Assembly (NCBI GenBank): GCA_036897625.1
Contig: JAYMTA010000009.1
Span: 62,001 to 126,000 of the forward strand
Origin: Pelargonium cotyledonis
Taxonomy: Eukaryota; Streptophyta; Magnoliopsida; Geraniales; Geraniaceae
Direction: 5' to 3'
DNA: 64,000 nt
Shown here one piece after another: positions 10,991 through 24,258 of this stretch; position 1 is the stretch's first letter; every line of letters starts with the position of its first letter. The position numbers were made by a program, and so were the translations under genes. The notes beneath the pieces were generated by a model. The model made no database searches. It saw only the letters and a list, made by a program, of their open reading frames with translations, and was not told the DNA's origin.

Positions 10991-13900
10991 AAAGGAATTT
11001 TGAGTACCAGTAAGCATAACAAAGAAAGTCTCTAGATTTGGCTTGAAGCTTTGAAGCAAACGGGAAGCTCTTGGTGATTTATGGGTATCCGAAGATATGT
11101 CTTATACTGCACAGAACAAAGGGGGATTTTAATTACATTTTTGTCGTGTATCTGTAAAAACAGAAAACATATTTCTTTATATTATGTATAGTATTTTACA
11201 AAGAGCATAAAACTCCAATTTAACAGAATAAAATACTTATTAAAGAATTGCTAGAGTGCTTTGCTCTAACCATACAATGTAAACATTGACTAATTAGCTC
11301 CTAGCCCGGGTAAAAAAGAACTTAGAAGATAGAAATAGGATACCTCTTATAAATAGAAATTTAAAGAAAGAAACGAATCTGTAGTATAAATCAAGAATTA
11401 TTATAAAAAATCGCCTTAAGGAGGCTTAAGTGCTAAAACAAGTTAGCTTAACTACTTGTAGAAAAGGGAGCCCCTGGGGATTTTAGTTATTACTGTTCAG
11501 AAACATTAAACTTTTTAGTTCTGTATATTGTCTATAAAGTAAAGCATTAGAGGGGGTATCCTTAATCAAAGTAGGGAACTCCTCGAAATATTGTTTCTAG
11601 TTGCAAATTGTTAGGGCCAGGCTAGCCGAGCTATATAAGCATATAAGTTTTGTATCTAAAAAGGAACCTTATAGGAACCCCCATCTTATACGTATAACAC
11701 TTTCTGTTTGTTTAGAATAGCTTTTAAAACATTTAAGAATAGTTAAGCAAGCTTCTGAATTCTGGATCAACCTTATTATATTTAAAGAAACGGGTAGCAC
11801 TTACATAAGTAGCATAAGTAGAACTTTTCCAAAGTCTTTGATACACTAGCAAATATTTCTATACTTAGAACTTAATTCGGAAATGCCCTTACTACTTAAT
11901 AGGTAATAAAAAGCCTTCATATACCTCGGCTTCCCTTTTGGGTTAAGAAAGACTACGGATCTTAATTGATACAAGATAAGGTAAGCTCTAATTAACTAAA
12001 ATATAATTGCTAAGTACCTTTATACTATATGTTACTGGGTACCCTTTCGAAGGAAATTACAATCCCTTTTATATTTGGGTTCTAAAAAGCCTTTATAGTA
12101 CTTACACAAGTTTAGTAGAGACCAGGACTCCTCCAGTATCCGACTCTTGATGCTCTAACACGAAGCCCCAGGGCCTGGGACATTCTGAATGTAGAGTTTG
12201 AGAAATCAAAAAGGGAGGAAATATATTAGAAGCAGACGTTATACTTATCGAGACATTCTTGACATTCATTCAAATTCCCGTTAAATTAAATTTACAACAG
12301 TAATAGTTCTAGGGATTTTTGAAGATTTAGAGTTCAAATGTGTATAGAACCCAAAAAGAAAATAGATTCTGTACAAAGCATTGTATAAGCGAGCTCTACT
12401 CAGTAGTAGCTTATATTACGCATTTCCGTATATTAATATTAAAACGAGAAGCTTCTCTTTTACAGATAATTGAATTTCCTATAAAACTTAAACCTACCCG
12501 TTTTTGAAAGCAAAGCTAAGAAAACACCCCTTTTATTAGGAGTTTGCCCAGATTAGTTCTGAATTCTTCAAACTAAGAGTCGCGGGTGTCCCTAGAAAAG
12601 TTTTTTTCTAATAAGGCCGAGTATTTTAAAACCCTTTTGTTTGTATTGCTTTATATATTATTACCTTTTCGGGAGGACGAGATTTTCTTTAAACGTGAGT
12701 TATTTTAGATATTAAGAATTAACTACCAAGTAAGAAAAGTAAAAGGTAACTGCAAGCAGGATCATAGAGAGCGGTAACCCCAAAAATACACTAAGGGTTT
12801 CATTTGCGTCCAGAAGCCTGGCTAGCAGAAAACTTAATTATAAGGTAGATGACTGCTTATGGAAAACCAAAATCTTTAAAATATCGACTCCTCTTAACTA
12901 AGTGAAGCGTTTCCATTGTAAGCCTTACTATTAGATACACAACTAAAGCTAAGGAATTTTCCTAAAGGGTTTAGGTGTTATAATACTCCTTTCCCAATCA
13001 GATTTTTAAGAAATTTATTTGTAACTTTATGTATGATTATGTGCTTTTTTGAAAATGCGGATTCATCGATCTACTAAACTTTGACTAGACTAGGACTTCT
13101 AAATTTATAGGACCCTACTAAGGGAAGCTCCTCTTTCTTTATTTATGGTAAACTTATAATAAGGAAGTGATACGCCATATTTGCTGGAAAGAAGAAGCTC
13201 TATTAGTGAAACTTTTTTATTCTATTTATATCCGCCTGCCCAGTATTAGGGTTAACGTCAAGGAAATGCCGTGTTTAGATTAGAGTAGTTGACAAGTCCC
13301 CTACTGTCAGTGGTTTTGCGCTATTTATAGTCTAAGAGGGCTCGATCAACAGGTCCTAAACAAGGAAGGCGCTTATTTAGTAATCCTTTTGCCTTGTGTA
13401 ATTTGTCCCGAGTAGTATATAATACTTAAAAAGGCAGACAAAAGCGTATAAACCTGTCATAAAAATTAGTAGAGGATACTAAGTGCTTATTAGTATCTCA
13501 TCATATTAAGGACTCTCTTGGCTTGCAGCGGGCCTACTTTAGGGGGGGAGTGGGTGGATACAAAAAGGTCATTTGGTCGAGGTTCCGTACCGAAGAGTTC
13601 CCGTTGGGTTATAATTTGAGACTTTATTACAGTTTGCAGTTAGTTTAGAAACCTCGTTCACATGCCGGTGCTATAACTGGCAAAGGAATAAAGTAGGGAG
13701 TGCCCGCTAAAAAACGTTGTGATGTGAAAAAAGAGCCCTTTTTACTTTTTTTGTTGGAGCGCTTGGAGACCCCGTTATTAACTTTAGCAATAAGAAATGA
13801 ATCTGAGAAAATAGAGAATCTTTCTAGTAAAATGCAAGTTTACCTTGGTTTTGAACCTTTGTACTTTTAGGACTCGTGAAATTTACCAAAAAAAAGAGGG

Positions 13901-16900
13901 CTCAATTAGAATTTAGAATAGAGTAAAGAAAATTCGTGTATTTCTCAACAGTAAACCAACCCTTTGAGCCTAAACAAGAAACTTGTTAGATTTAGAGGTT
14001 AACGAAAGGGGGGAGGCTTTAGAATTAAAAACATAGGGATCTCTATATCATCGATTCTATAGAAAATAGAAAAATTTAGCATATACTCCGTTGTGGGTTT
14101 TAAAAGGGACCCGATAGGATTGCGGGGTGCAAGCTGAACCAAAGTCTTTCTATAAAAAATCTTAGTTGTGTTGTTACTTATAGAAAGTAAGACTGAATCC
14201 AAAGGGCAGTAGTGTTATAGAAAAAGACCCAGTATTGGAAGTGTATTTCTTAGGTTCCAATTTCTTTATAATTATGAGACTTCCTTAGAAAAAAATCCCT
14301 TTACGTGTACTTAATCTATAGGTAATTCCTATGAAAAGTATCCTTTTTTATATCCCTCTTATTCACCTGAAAACTAAAACCTACACTAAAACTCCTTATT
14401 TGGACTTCTGCTTTACAGGACTTTTTGACGTTAATTTTGATAGTGTCTTATACGTAGAATTCCCTTTTTAATAAGAAGATAGCAAGTATAAAAGCAGGTA
14501 ATAAGAAGTTGGGTATAAAGTCCCAAAAAAGAAGTACTAGTAAAAAGTTGAGGGATCCTTCCTAAGTTACTCATACTAAATGATACACTTTTTAAGTAAA
14601 TAGTCTAAGAAAAGGCGTACAAAGGAAGTTGATAAGACAAGGCCCTACCCAAAAGGATTCCTGGTTGCTTAAACTTTCAGAAGTAGCTGAGTAAAAAAAA
14701 AGGAATTTATACTTCTTTTGTTTGGAGGGTCTTTTAAAGAGTTCCCTCAACTAAAGCTTATTACTTAAATACTGCTCAAGCTCACTGCCGTATTTACTAC
14801 TTAATAATAGGCTCTAAAAAGCAGAACAACACACTTAAAGCTATTAAAAACCAGATTCTCTTACTTGTATGTATTTCCTGAATAAAGTTATTTGTATTAT
14901 CCTGAATTAGAAACCTAGAAACACTTGAAAAACCAAAGGAACATAATTACTGACTCTTCCTCAATACCAACTAAACTCAAACTGAGTACCCAGAGGGTGC
15001 TGTACATTTTATATTAAAAAGGAAAATCCTAACTCAATTGGGGAGTATAAGCTAACGTAATTTGTTTACATTATAAAAGAGTAGAACAACTAAGGGAAAG
15101 GGATAAGCCGGTTTTCTTCTTGTGGTGTTTCCCGGTTTTTAGTAGTTTGCAAGAGCTATTTAGTAAAAGTAAAAGGAAGGGGCTAGCCTAAGCTTAGGAA
15201 CAAATTCTAGGTGATTGTGAGCTTATAAAAGACTGAGGAATAACTTTTAAGAGTACAAAAAGAAGTTAATGAATAGAGTTCTCTTTAAAAGGCAAATTTT
15301 CTATTGATAACAAAATCAAGGTACCACCTAGGCTATAGTAAAACTTTCTTAACGAAAATAGTAAACGGAACCTTTGTTTTAATTTCCGATACACCTGATT
15401 CTTTAGTACTAGGAAAGGATACATAATAAATTATAAGTTTACAAGGCTGTAGCACCAATAACCAAATGGGTTTATTAAATTAAAGCAATAAACCTCAATC
15501 CAAAAAGAATGAATCAGCATAAGTTTTTAGATAAACGCCTGACGAAAGTTTTACTAATTCTTTATCAAATTACAAAGACTTCTAATAGGAACTCCAGCAG
15601 CGAGGCTACGAAAGCCCACCTTTCACTATAACATACTGGTAAGATTTAGGCAAAAACCCAGTTTATTAAGGTTTGAAAAATATACGATTGCCCAGTCAAG
15701 TCAAAGATTTTAGATGTCTATAACCCATCTTTGGGTCTCTTTTTATGAGTGCTCTACCTACGAGGAATCCCTACGCGTTTACTAGAGCCCGATTTAGCAT
15801 CTTACTATATTGGTAGTTATAAAAGTACTCTCAAATCTGTAATTAAGGGACCCCTTAGAGCTTTTTTATATAACCATAACCAAGGCTAGGCTTTTGATTA
15901 AAATTAGGGGTCCCGCAAGCTTTACTTTATTATTTTTCCTAAATTAGTTTTTGCACAGAATCCTTGTTCAGTTGCCAGACCCTCGCCTGTAAATGTCCCT
16001 TGAGCACCAAGTTTAAACCTCAGCAAACAAATAGGATTGCCTTTTTTGGTTAGGGTCCCTAGGAAGACTACTTCGATGCTCCAGAATATTAGAGTAAAAT
16101 AAGGGCGCTGTAATAATCATTAAATCTTCTTTAGCTTCGCCGCGAAGAATTTTATACTTGTCTTTGTAGTTAAGTAAAAAATGAGTTGGTACTGATTCCT
16201 AAAGATCAAAGTAATTTTTGAATGCCTTAGCCCTGAAAACTCTTTCTTATTCCTGAAAACATTTTATACTAATAGGTAAAACTACTAACTTAACAGCAAG
16301 AAATTCGCTCACTCCTTTAGAAAGCCAAAGAAAGCCAAGACAAAAAAGTTAAGGGCAGCTTTAGTATATACCTACGCACCTCTTATGACAGCCATCTTAC
16401 TCGTACTTGCTTCCTGTACCCTATTCCTACTTGATATACCTAAACTACAATATCCTTATAAGAGAGCCCCCTGCAGAATGGGACCCAATTCTATTTACTG
16501 TAATTTTAGTAGCCGATTAAGAAGAATTCTAACTTTGTTAACTGAAAGGAGTGCTTTATATTAGGAATTGTAAACTATAACTCAGAATTTGAATCGCCAA
16601 GCTAAGAAAATTCTTGTTCAACGCAGACAGAAATATTAAATTTTGATTGAACTAGCCTGCTCAAAGTCTGTGGGGCTCTTAAATTAAACTTATTAATGCC
16701 GTTGTTGATACCAGATATATTACTAGTTTGAAGTAGACCAGAAGAAAGTTAATGCCTTTGAAAAGAACGCATTTTTTAGCTCTAAACTTACTACTTTTCA
16801 AGTGAAAGCCCCACAGCCCTAGAGTTTCAACTTTATTTGCTTCTTAAATTAGTATGCTTTTTGGGACGTTTGAAGTAACCTGTGAATATCTGGTAATAAG

Positions 16901-17340
16901 CTTTATACAAAATTCCTTCGGTAGTTATTTATAATTCTTAAATATGATCCTGGACCCCTTTATAATAAAAGACTAGAAGACTCCTTTTTGTCTTTATTGG
17001 CATAGATTATAACCACACCATACCTTAGTCTTTACTTTCTAAGATTAACTTATATAGAGAAAGTGGGCTGTATTAAGTAGATAAAGGCTCGTGGGAATTT
17101 TTTAGATTTATTTTCAACTACAGGAAAAAGAGGTAGGCACGTTACCTTTTTAACCGTATTAAAGTATCGATTTTACATTCAATAGTCTTGTTTTTTACAC
17201 CCTGTTGCAGCTTGATTTGGTCATTAAAAATCCTTTTGAGCAAAAATCTTTTTTTAACATAAATGAAGTGCTTTCAACTTTTTTATTTTTAGTCTTTAAT
17301 TTTGTTGTGTTCCGAATATTTCACAGGATAAGATTTCGGT
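10991..17340. other. AT-rich non-coding DNA
   Basis: More than 6 kb with no recognisable gene, tRNA or repeat copy. The 67-codon minus frame at 13999-14202 has no family signature. Confidence 0.6.
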
Positions 17341-17408
17341 TAGGGCAATGCGGCTCGAACCTTTGCATGTTGCGACGAATAGATGCCTTACCGCGTAGCT
17401 ATACTCCA
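17341..17408 (-). pseudogene. tRNA-Gln-like remnant
   Basis: The minus-strand 5' end TGGAGTATAGCTACGCGGTA with following AGGCATC resembles plant mitochondrial tRNA-Gln, and ATGCAAAGGTTCGAG matches its variable-to-T-loop part. The anticodon arm between them is about three bases short and has lost a recognisable TTG anticodon. The 3' acceptor strand does not pair with TGGAGTA. A pseudogene is the best reading; the Gln identity is from memory of the family, not from a search. Confidence 0.45.
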
Positions 17409-20400
17409 AAGCGTACTCTCAGGTGTTATAACGGTGCCTTTTTAACTTAACGACCAAAGGTTCAGGTCGTGTACCAATCTTACTTTGAATTTTTAACGTT
17501 ACCCTTTTTTAAAGGATCTCTCCAGTACAAGAATGGGGTATAGATATCTTGTATAGGAACCCTTATTTAGTCCCCTTCGGTAAGAAGCTAGGCTAACTAA
17601 GATTGAAAATATAACTAGTGCATTACATTAGGGTTATAAATGTTTTACAGCAGGTGTCAAAGAATTTAGTATCTCGGGAAAAGTCTAGAAAATAACGGAT
17701 TGCCCAATAGTAATGACGATTCGGAAAGTAGGGTAAAGTATATCAAATTGGTTCGACTGAAAAAGGGACCATGATAATACAATCTAGGAGATACTCTTTA
17801 GACAAAATCTGTGTCTGAACTTACGCTGGGGTGTAGAAATAAGAAAGCTGAAAAAGGCTATCAACGAATATTAGTTCTCCTTAAATTACACTGTTCGACC
17901 AGTAGCCTGTCATAACAAGGGGGGTTTATTATTAAACCAAGTACCAATAATTTCACAGGGCTCCTTGGATTACTCTGTATAACACTATAAATTTTTATAT
18001 ACAGGTTATTGCTCAGAAGACGCGCCCTAACCTTCCTGTCGAAGGGAGCCTTTATTTAATAGAATATGCACCAAGCTTGTCTTGTGTTTTACCTACACTA
18101 ACTACTAAAGCGTGCCGATAAAAGAACCCGCCCTGAATATATAACATAGCGTAATTCTGCCCCTGGATTCTATTCTATCTATTGGCTCCCTTTTTTTTTT
18201 TTACACTAGAAATTCTGTTATAGACTCTAAGCGTCAACTCAGTTTTATAATTAATTCTAGTTTTTCTGGTTCGAGATGTCTACCTAAATAAAACAAAGTA
18301 AATATTAAATATTATAAGAGCAGTTTAATTAAGTCTAAGAAATTTTAGTTTCTTTAGTTGCATTAGGGCTAGAAACTATCTAAGAGAATTACAAGCCCTG
18401 CCGCCTTTCCTACCCCGATTATATGAGATTAACTCAACTTCAAAGCCTCGAATGAGTAAACAAAAGTAAAGGAATCCCAGTACCCTCATATTTAAAAGAG
18501 GATCCTCTATAGAATTCAAAGACTCGTATTACTTATACAAAAACCCAAGTTCTGGAATATTTCAAAATACCTTGTAAAAGAAAAATGAAGGGAGTTAAAA
18601 AGGGCTTTTTATCTATAAAAAAAATCCAATAAGAAGGGCCAAAGCAAGTGTGTAAGGTAACAACTCTTTTTCATAGTAAGTACTTTTAAAATAGAAAAAT
18701 AGGGGAGTCTTATGAGAGCTAAACCCGGTTATAGTTTACAATAAATAGTGCTTTCTTCGACTAAAAACCAAAAAATTTTTTAGGGGAAATAGTATAGGTG
18801 GAGCCGTTTTTAAGACTTACTAAGTTTAATTTAATACTTAATTAATAGAGTGATATTTTATCCCTTCTGGTTAAGCAAGGAATAAACTTTGTAAATTTAT
18901 GGATTTCTTTCGACTCCCATATTCCGCTTTTTCCTCTCTCTAAATAACAAATTAGAAGTATTCTAACCTATAACCCCCGGATTCTACAGACTTTGTATCC
19001 TGTGAGATTTGAGTAATTCTTTTAATATGGGTTCCTCCCATCAATTAGTTCACTTAATGCAGCGAATTTTGATAGACTCACTTTTACGAGAGAGCTTACC
19101 TCTATAGTCTATACAGTGAAACCCTACTATCTAGTAAACAAAAAAGACTCTTAACTGATAAAATCAAATATATAGAAATGGGGAATCAACCTTTCATCCA
19201 TAACATAGAAACCCCTCTCCTGGGTGTTGAATAAATCCTTATAAGCCTGTAAGTATAAAATCAAATCCTATCGATCCATAATTTTTTCTCTTTCCTTACA
19301 AGCTTTGAGATCGAATACCCTAGGTCGGTGGGTCTACACTAAACAAACTAGGATATACTATGAAGAAGTTTTAGAAGTAAATATAAGGTAATAAAGAATG
19401 CTCCTCTGTCCTATTATAAGATAGAGTAAATTGTAAGGAGTTTGGAATTTAGGGTTTTAGAGAGTCTAAACCAGGATCTTTTTAAAAGGCAGGAATTTTG
19501 AAAATAAGCGGACCCCATGAGTACCTTAAGCGCGGAATAGCCCTACCCCTGAACTATTTTAAACTCAGAGTTCAATTGTTATCCCATATGTTAATTTGAC
19601 GAGAATTCATAATTCTATACACGTAATTGCCAAGATTGTTTTGCAGCTTCCCAGTTTGAGAGCTTTCCTAATAACCTAATTAATATAGATAAGAGAGATT
19701 TCCTTTAGTCAATTTTTATTCTGATTTTACTTAGCCTTAGCTACTAAGCTTTTGAGCTCCTTTTTCATCTCAGTTGTTAAATATCTTAGGAATTGTAAAA
19801 AAAAGTTTCAATCTATTAAGTGGGTTCTTTACTTAACTTAAGCCTACTTTTCGTTTTTTTCATTTTAAAGAACGTAATTGAAAGATATTTCTGTTTTTTT
19901 ACGTACAGTGTATATAATAAAATACTTTTTAACAACTTAGAATTTTGCACTCTCTTATAGGACGTGGTAAACCCCATAAAAAGTCAAATGCATATAAATT
20001 TCACAATATGTCTCAATCAATGAAATTAAGAAATTCAAAGAAAGACCTTGTGCTAGCTATATCTGTCTTCTGAGATAAAACTTTTCTCTTAATTTAATCT
20101 TAATACCAAGACCTGGAGCTAAACAAAGAAGATTCCCTTTCTTACTTATGAATACCCCTTGGATACTACTCGATTTAAACAAGAACCATTTAATAATAAC
20201 TTTATCACCAACTTCTTTAGATAGAGCATATCAAAATTACCAAATCGTTAACTTAGTTTTTCCTGGCTTTAATAACTTTAATAATAATATAAGGCAAGCT
20301 TTTTTGATTAAGTAAACAATTCCTAAGTATTTGCAGCAATTAACAAAAAAAGGAACAAGCACTCTAATTCTTTGAAAGCCATGTTTCTACTAGAAAATTA

Positions 20401-21921
20401 TGAAGGCCTCGTTACTGCAGTCTTCCGCTTCGGAGTTACTTACTTTAATATTAATAGCGGAAAAGTATGATAAAAACATAAACAAAAACGCTACGAATAT
20501 CACTTAGCTTTGTTTTTTTTTGAATACCTGTCCGTCTTTCTTCATACCCCGTAATTACAATGAATCCGTGGAAAAAGGGCTCTATCTATGTACTACAACT
20601 TCCAAAAAGACAAACGTAGGGACTAAGCAGCCTTGTTCTTGAATTAGCCTCCGCAAGTAGTTGGATTCTTTTTATACTGGTGGAAATAATCAGTGTTCCG
20701 TTTATCTTAGATATTTCATCGGTTAATTCAAGGGAATCTGTTTCTACTTTTATTAGCAGCTCGCTAATTATAAGAGTGTGTACTTGGTTTGATCCAGGGT
20801 CCTCGGAAGACAAAGGCTGTATATATACTTTAACACACTCAAAATAATTCAATTATATGCATAAGAATCTCTTAATTTCTATAGGATTAAGAACATACTC
20901 CTGGAAACCAAACAACTCTATTTTCAAGTCAATTGCTATATATTACTCCTTTAGCCATTTAACTACAAAACAACACTTTCATCTAATAAGAAAGACATAT
21001 TCTCTAAACTATTTATTCTAAAAAGACAAATTACTACTAAGAGTACTACTAGTAAATAAATCCCTATTAGTTCTACGTGTTCTTGTTGAGGGAGGCCCAT
21101 TAACGGGACTATACCTATTTAAAAAAAAAGTACTCAATAATTAGCTATTTACTTAATATAGAATCGATAACCTTAAAAGGGGCCTGTTCTACCAAACTTC
21201 TTAATTTACTAAATCTATATTAGATCGCAATCTCTACAATTCCAAAGGCGTCGTAGTGTGTATATGTAATATGTATTTAATAAGAAAGTTTCGTCATAAC
21301 CCGGAAAAACATCCGCCATTAAAAAAGAGCTGAATATTTATAGGGCATCAAAATGAATATAAATGAAAGGATAATCGCTTTAGTTAGTGTTTTAGTTAGA
21401 ACTTTTAGAGGTATACTTCCGGACTCTTGCTTTCCCTTACACGTATATTATATATTTCCAACAATTGTTCGATCTAAAAAAACAAGGGCCTGGTTGCGGG
21501 TAGGCTAGATTGCGCTCTTAAAAATAAAACGCCTTTTAGTAAAGAAGGGTATTACTTTCTGCTTTGAATGAGTTCTAAGGTAAGGTTTTGTATTAAAGCC
21601 CTTTAATTTACGCCAAGTTTGGAGTTAGGAAGACCGGTTAAGAACTGGGATCACAAGGATACTTAGAGAGGCCCTAATTGTTTGCATATGGGATTTACCA
21701 CTTTTCGAGCTTTCAAAATCTAATAGGGAGTAGCTAAAAAAAGAAAAGGGTTAGGAGATTTCCACATTAAGCAGTAGTAACCCATTTTTTCGAATGTAAG
21801 AAGTTAGAGAATAGTTTTTTATTTGCCTCGTTCCTTTCAAAATCCAAAATAGAAAGGGGAATTTGGTGTGTAATCGAGTGATTTTTTGTATTGGCACTTG
21901 GAACCGGACTTTTAGTATGAA
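17409..21921. other. AT-rich non-coding DNA
   Basis: Just beyond the tRNA-Gln-like remnant, CGACCAAAGGTTCAGGTCG (17450-17468) can form a small hairpin. AGAGGATCCTCT at 18497-18508 is a perfect palindrome. The 88-codon minus frame at 20586-20852 is unrecognised. Confidence 0.6.
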
Positions 21922-21986
21922 CGGACCGTACTCGAACCCACGACTTCCGCCTTGACGACTCGCTGTTCTAATCTCATTTTAATCGA
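21922..21986 (-). pseudogene. second, more decayed tRNA-Asp-like copy
   Basis: Read on the minus strand, it carries GTCAAGGCGGAAGTCGTGGG followed by TTCGAGT, matching the anticodon-to-T-loop part of organellar tRNA-Asp. The anticodon 5' stem (GCGAG) no longer pairs with GGCGG, the base before the GTC anticodon is C instead of the invariant T, and the T stem and acceptor are disrupted. The 5' part keeps only a weak D-arm trace (ATTAGAACA). It is a relic of the same gene family as the locus at 10927-10990. Confidence 0.5.
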
Positions 21987-24180
21987 GTTTTCTCTCTATC
22001 TTAAGAATCCTAGGAAAAACTCTTGACACTGTATTTCTTGGAGTTTAAAGAAACTTAACTATTTCGAAAGAATCTACTCATAGAAGAAATCCTAAAAAGG
22101 AAAAGTAGAAAACTCGTTTAGCTTAGTCCTTAACTTCAAAGGCAAAAACACAATTCTAAAACTTCAAGACCTAATATATGGTTATATATAAGAGTGACAG
22201 CCTAGATATGCCAAGAATACAAATAGGATCTCTCGATATCCTAGTACACTAACAAGCATTTAATTCTTTAGTTCCGCAGTTATAATACAACAACCTATTA
22301 CTAGCTAGGGACATGAAAGTTTCTGTCTAAGGATTTCGTTCTTTCAAAGGAGTCCCATTTCCCTCTGATTCACGAAGGTACTTGCTTGCGATGACCAGCA
22401 TCTAATAAGTCTTGACCTAACCGAATGATTTTCAATATTAGGAATGCGTGAGAGTTTTCCTTAGTTAAAAATAGAGCAAGAGCTGCTTTCAACAGGAAAA
22501 ACCAGGAAGTCCTATAAATTACCGAATTTAAAGTCGAAATTTTCCGGCGTTACTCTTTTTGAAGAAAAGAAGTGTGAGACCTACGCTCAATAGAATTCGG
22601 GTTACAAATATAAGAAAGTTTAAGCAATATATTTTATATTTTAGGACAAATAATTTCTTTTTTAAACTAATGTCCAGTCTTAAATATTATATAAGGAAAA
22701 GGCTGCTTTATCTTATATTTATAGTCGTTTTAGTTGTTTATTGGATTCCAGAGAATATTCGTATAAGTTCAAAAACCCAAGAATTTAGTCGTATTTCGCA
22801 ACGTCTTTGCCCCCCTCAGTATCTGAGAGTCCTTGAGTGTTAGTTAGTTTCTTCTTATTCTCTTTTAGTTTAGGTTCCTTAGTGTGGTGTTTTGCTGCTT
22901 GGATCTCCAGTTTCCTAAGCATATCAAAGCTGAATCTAGGGTAATAAGGTATAGACTTCCTGAACGAGGAGCTCCTTTTCAAAAGTCTATACAGGGCTTA
23001 TCTTGACGGAATATTTGGCTCTCGCCATAGCTAAATTGCCGGCTTTTACATCTATAAACTAAATCCTTTGTGTCAGAAGAGCTGTCGGACTTACATCTCA
23101 TTAGAATCTCTATCCATGAAAATATCGAAGTTTAGTAACTAAGCTAAATACCTACCGCTAGGATTACATAGGCAATATGTTACAATTACCAAAACAATAA
23201 TATTTCCAATCTCGAATGAAGCAAAGGGCGTGGTTAATAAATTTAAGCAGAAGAATAGCAAGTAAAAGCTCCTAAGTAGACCCAATCGTTTGCTTAATTT
23301 GTTCAGATTTAAGAGGCCAATAAAAAAAAATTAAACGTGGATTTAACTTTTATAGTTTTAAAAGGATAGTCCGCTTATAGATGCAACTTATTAATCGGGT
23401 TTGCTAAAGAGCATCTGCTAGACATTTTGTTAGCTTATGTTATACATTATTAGAACTGATTTCAAATTAGAGAACTGAAGCGTAATCGTAGTATAAAAGG
23501 AATTTTTGCCGGGAGAATCCTAATTCACACGAACATCCGCCAAAAAGGGCGGTACATAATCTTATTATACCTTAGAGATAACATTATTTATCTAGAAGCG
23601 TAAACCTTTTTAGGTTTTGATGATTAAAAGGATTTAAACCTACTACCAATTATTCAAAAAATATAGAATAGGTATGATATAAAAAGGATTTAGTAGTCCA
23701 AGGATCCATTTGTATTCTTTAGGATACTAAAAGAAGCAGCTCTGAAAACATACTTCACTTGTTTTGTTAGAAGCTTAAATTCATAAAAGGTGTTTTATTA
23801 AGATTTTTTTGTGCGGATCGGTATAACTTTAGGTAGCAACTCAATCCATTAAGGTCAAGGGTTCCTAAAAAGCTAAGAGTTATTCATTTGTTCCGTTTTA
23901 CCCCGCATTTTCTGTAATTACATTATTACAAACAAAAACCAAGTAGCTTCTTTAATTGTATATGTACACTTTGACAAAGGAGTACCTCAAAAGATAACAG
24001 AACTTGAACTCTTGAATTTTAGTTCTTTCCGGGTTTGATTTAACAAGCGTTCTAATACACGAATTCTAGAGTCGATACTTTAATTGCGCTTTAATAAAAT
24101 AAGAGACAGGTTACACAATTCGCACAGAAAAGGTTAGGGATTTCTTCTATATATAAGTGATTTATAAGACACTCTTTGCT
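21987..24180. other. AT-rich non-coding DNA
   Basis: A 94-codon plus frame (22559-22843) is Lys/Arg-rich at its start with one hydrophobic stretch (LLYLIFIVVLVVYWI). It has no family match I can name and is not called a gene. Confidence 0.55.
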
Positions 24181-24258
24181 GGGATAATAAGATTCGAACC
24201 CGCGTACATCATCTCAAATTAGTATTGACGTACTTTTCTTTCTAATCTGTTAATACAC
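24181..24258 (-). pseudogene. weak tRNA-like remnant, possibly class II
   Basis: The minus strand has GATGATGTACGCGGGTTCGA followed by ATC, with CTAAT about 25 bases upstream, as in class II tRNA-Ser with a variable arm. Acceptor and anticodon stems are not convincing. Confidence 0.25.

Noticed and set aside
20586-20852. 88-codon minus frame
   Set aside because: No motif, no conserved neighbour and no family signature.
22559-22843. 94-codon plus frame, basic N-terminus and one hydrophobic stretch
   Set aside because: It resembles no mitochondrial ribosomal or respiratory protein I can recognise, and long chance frames are expected in 64 kb.
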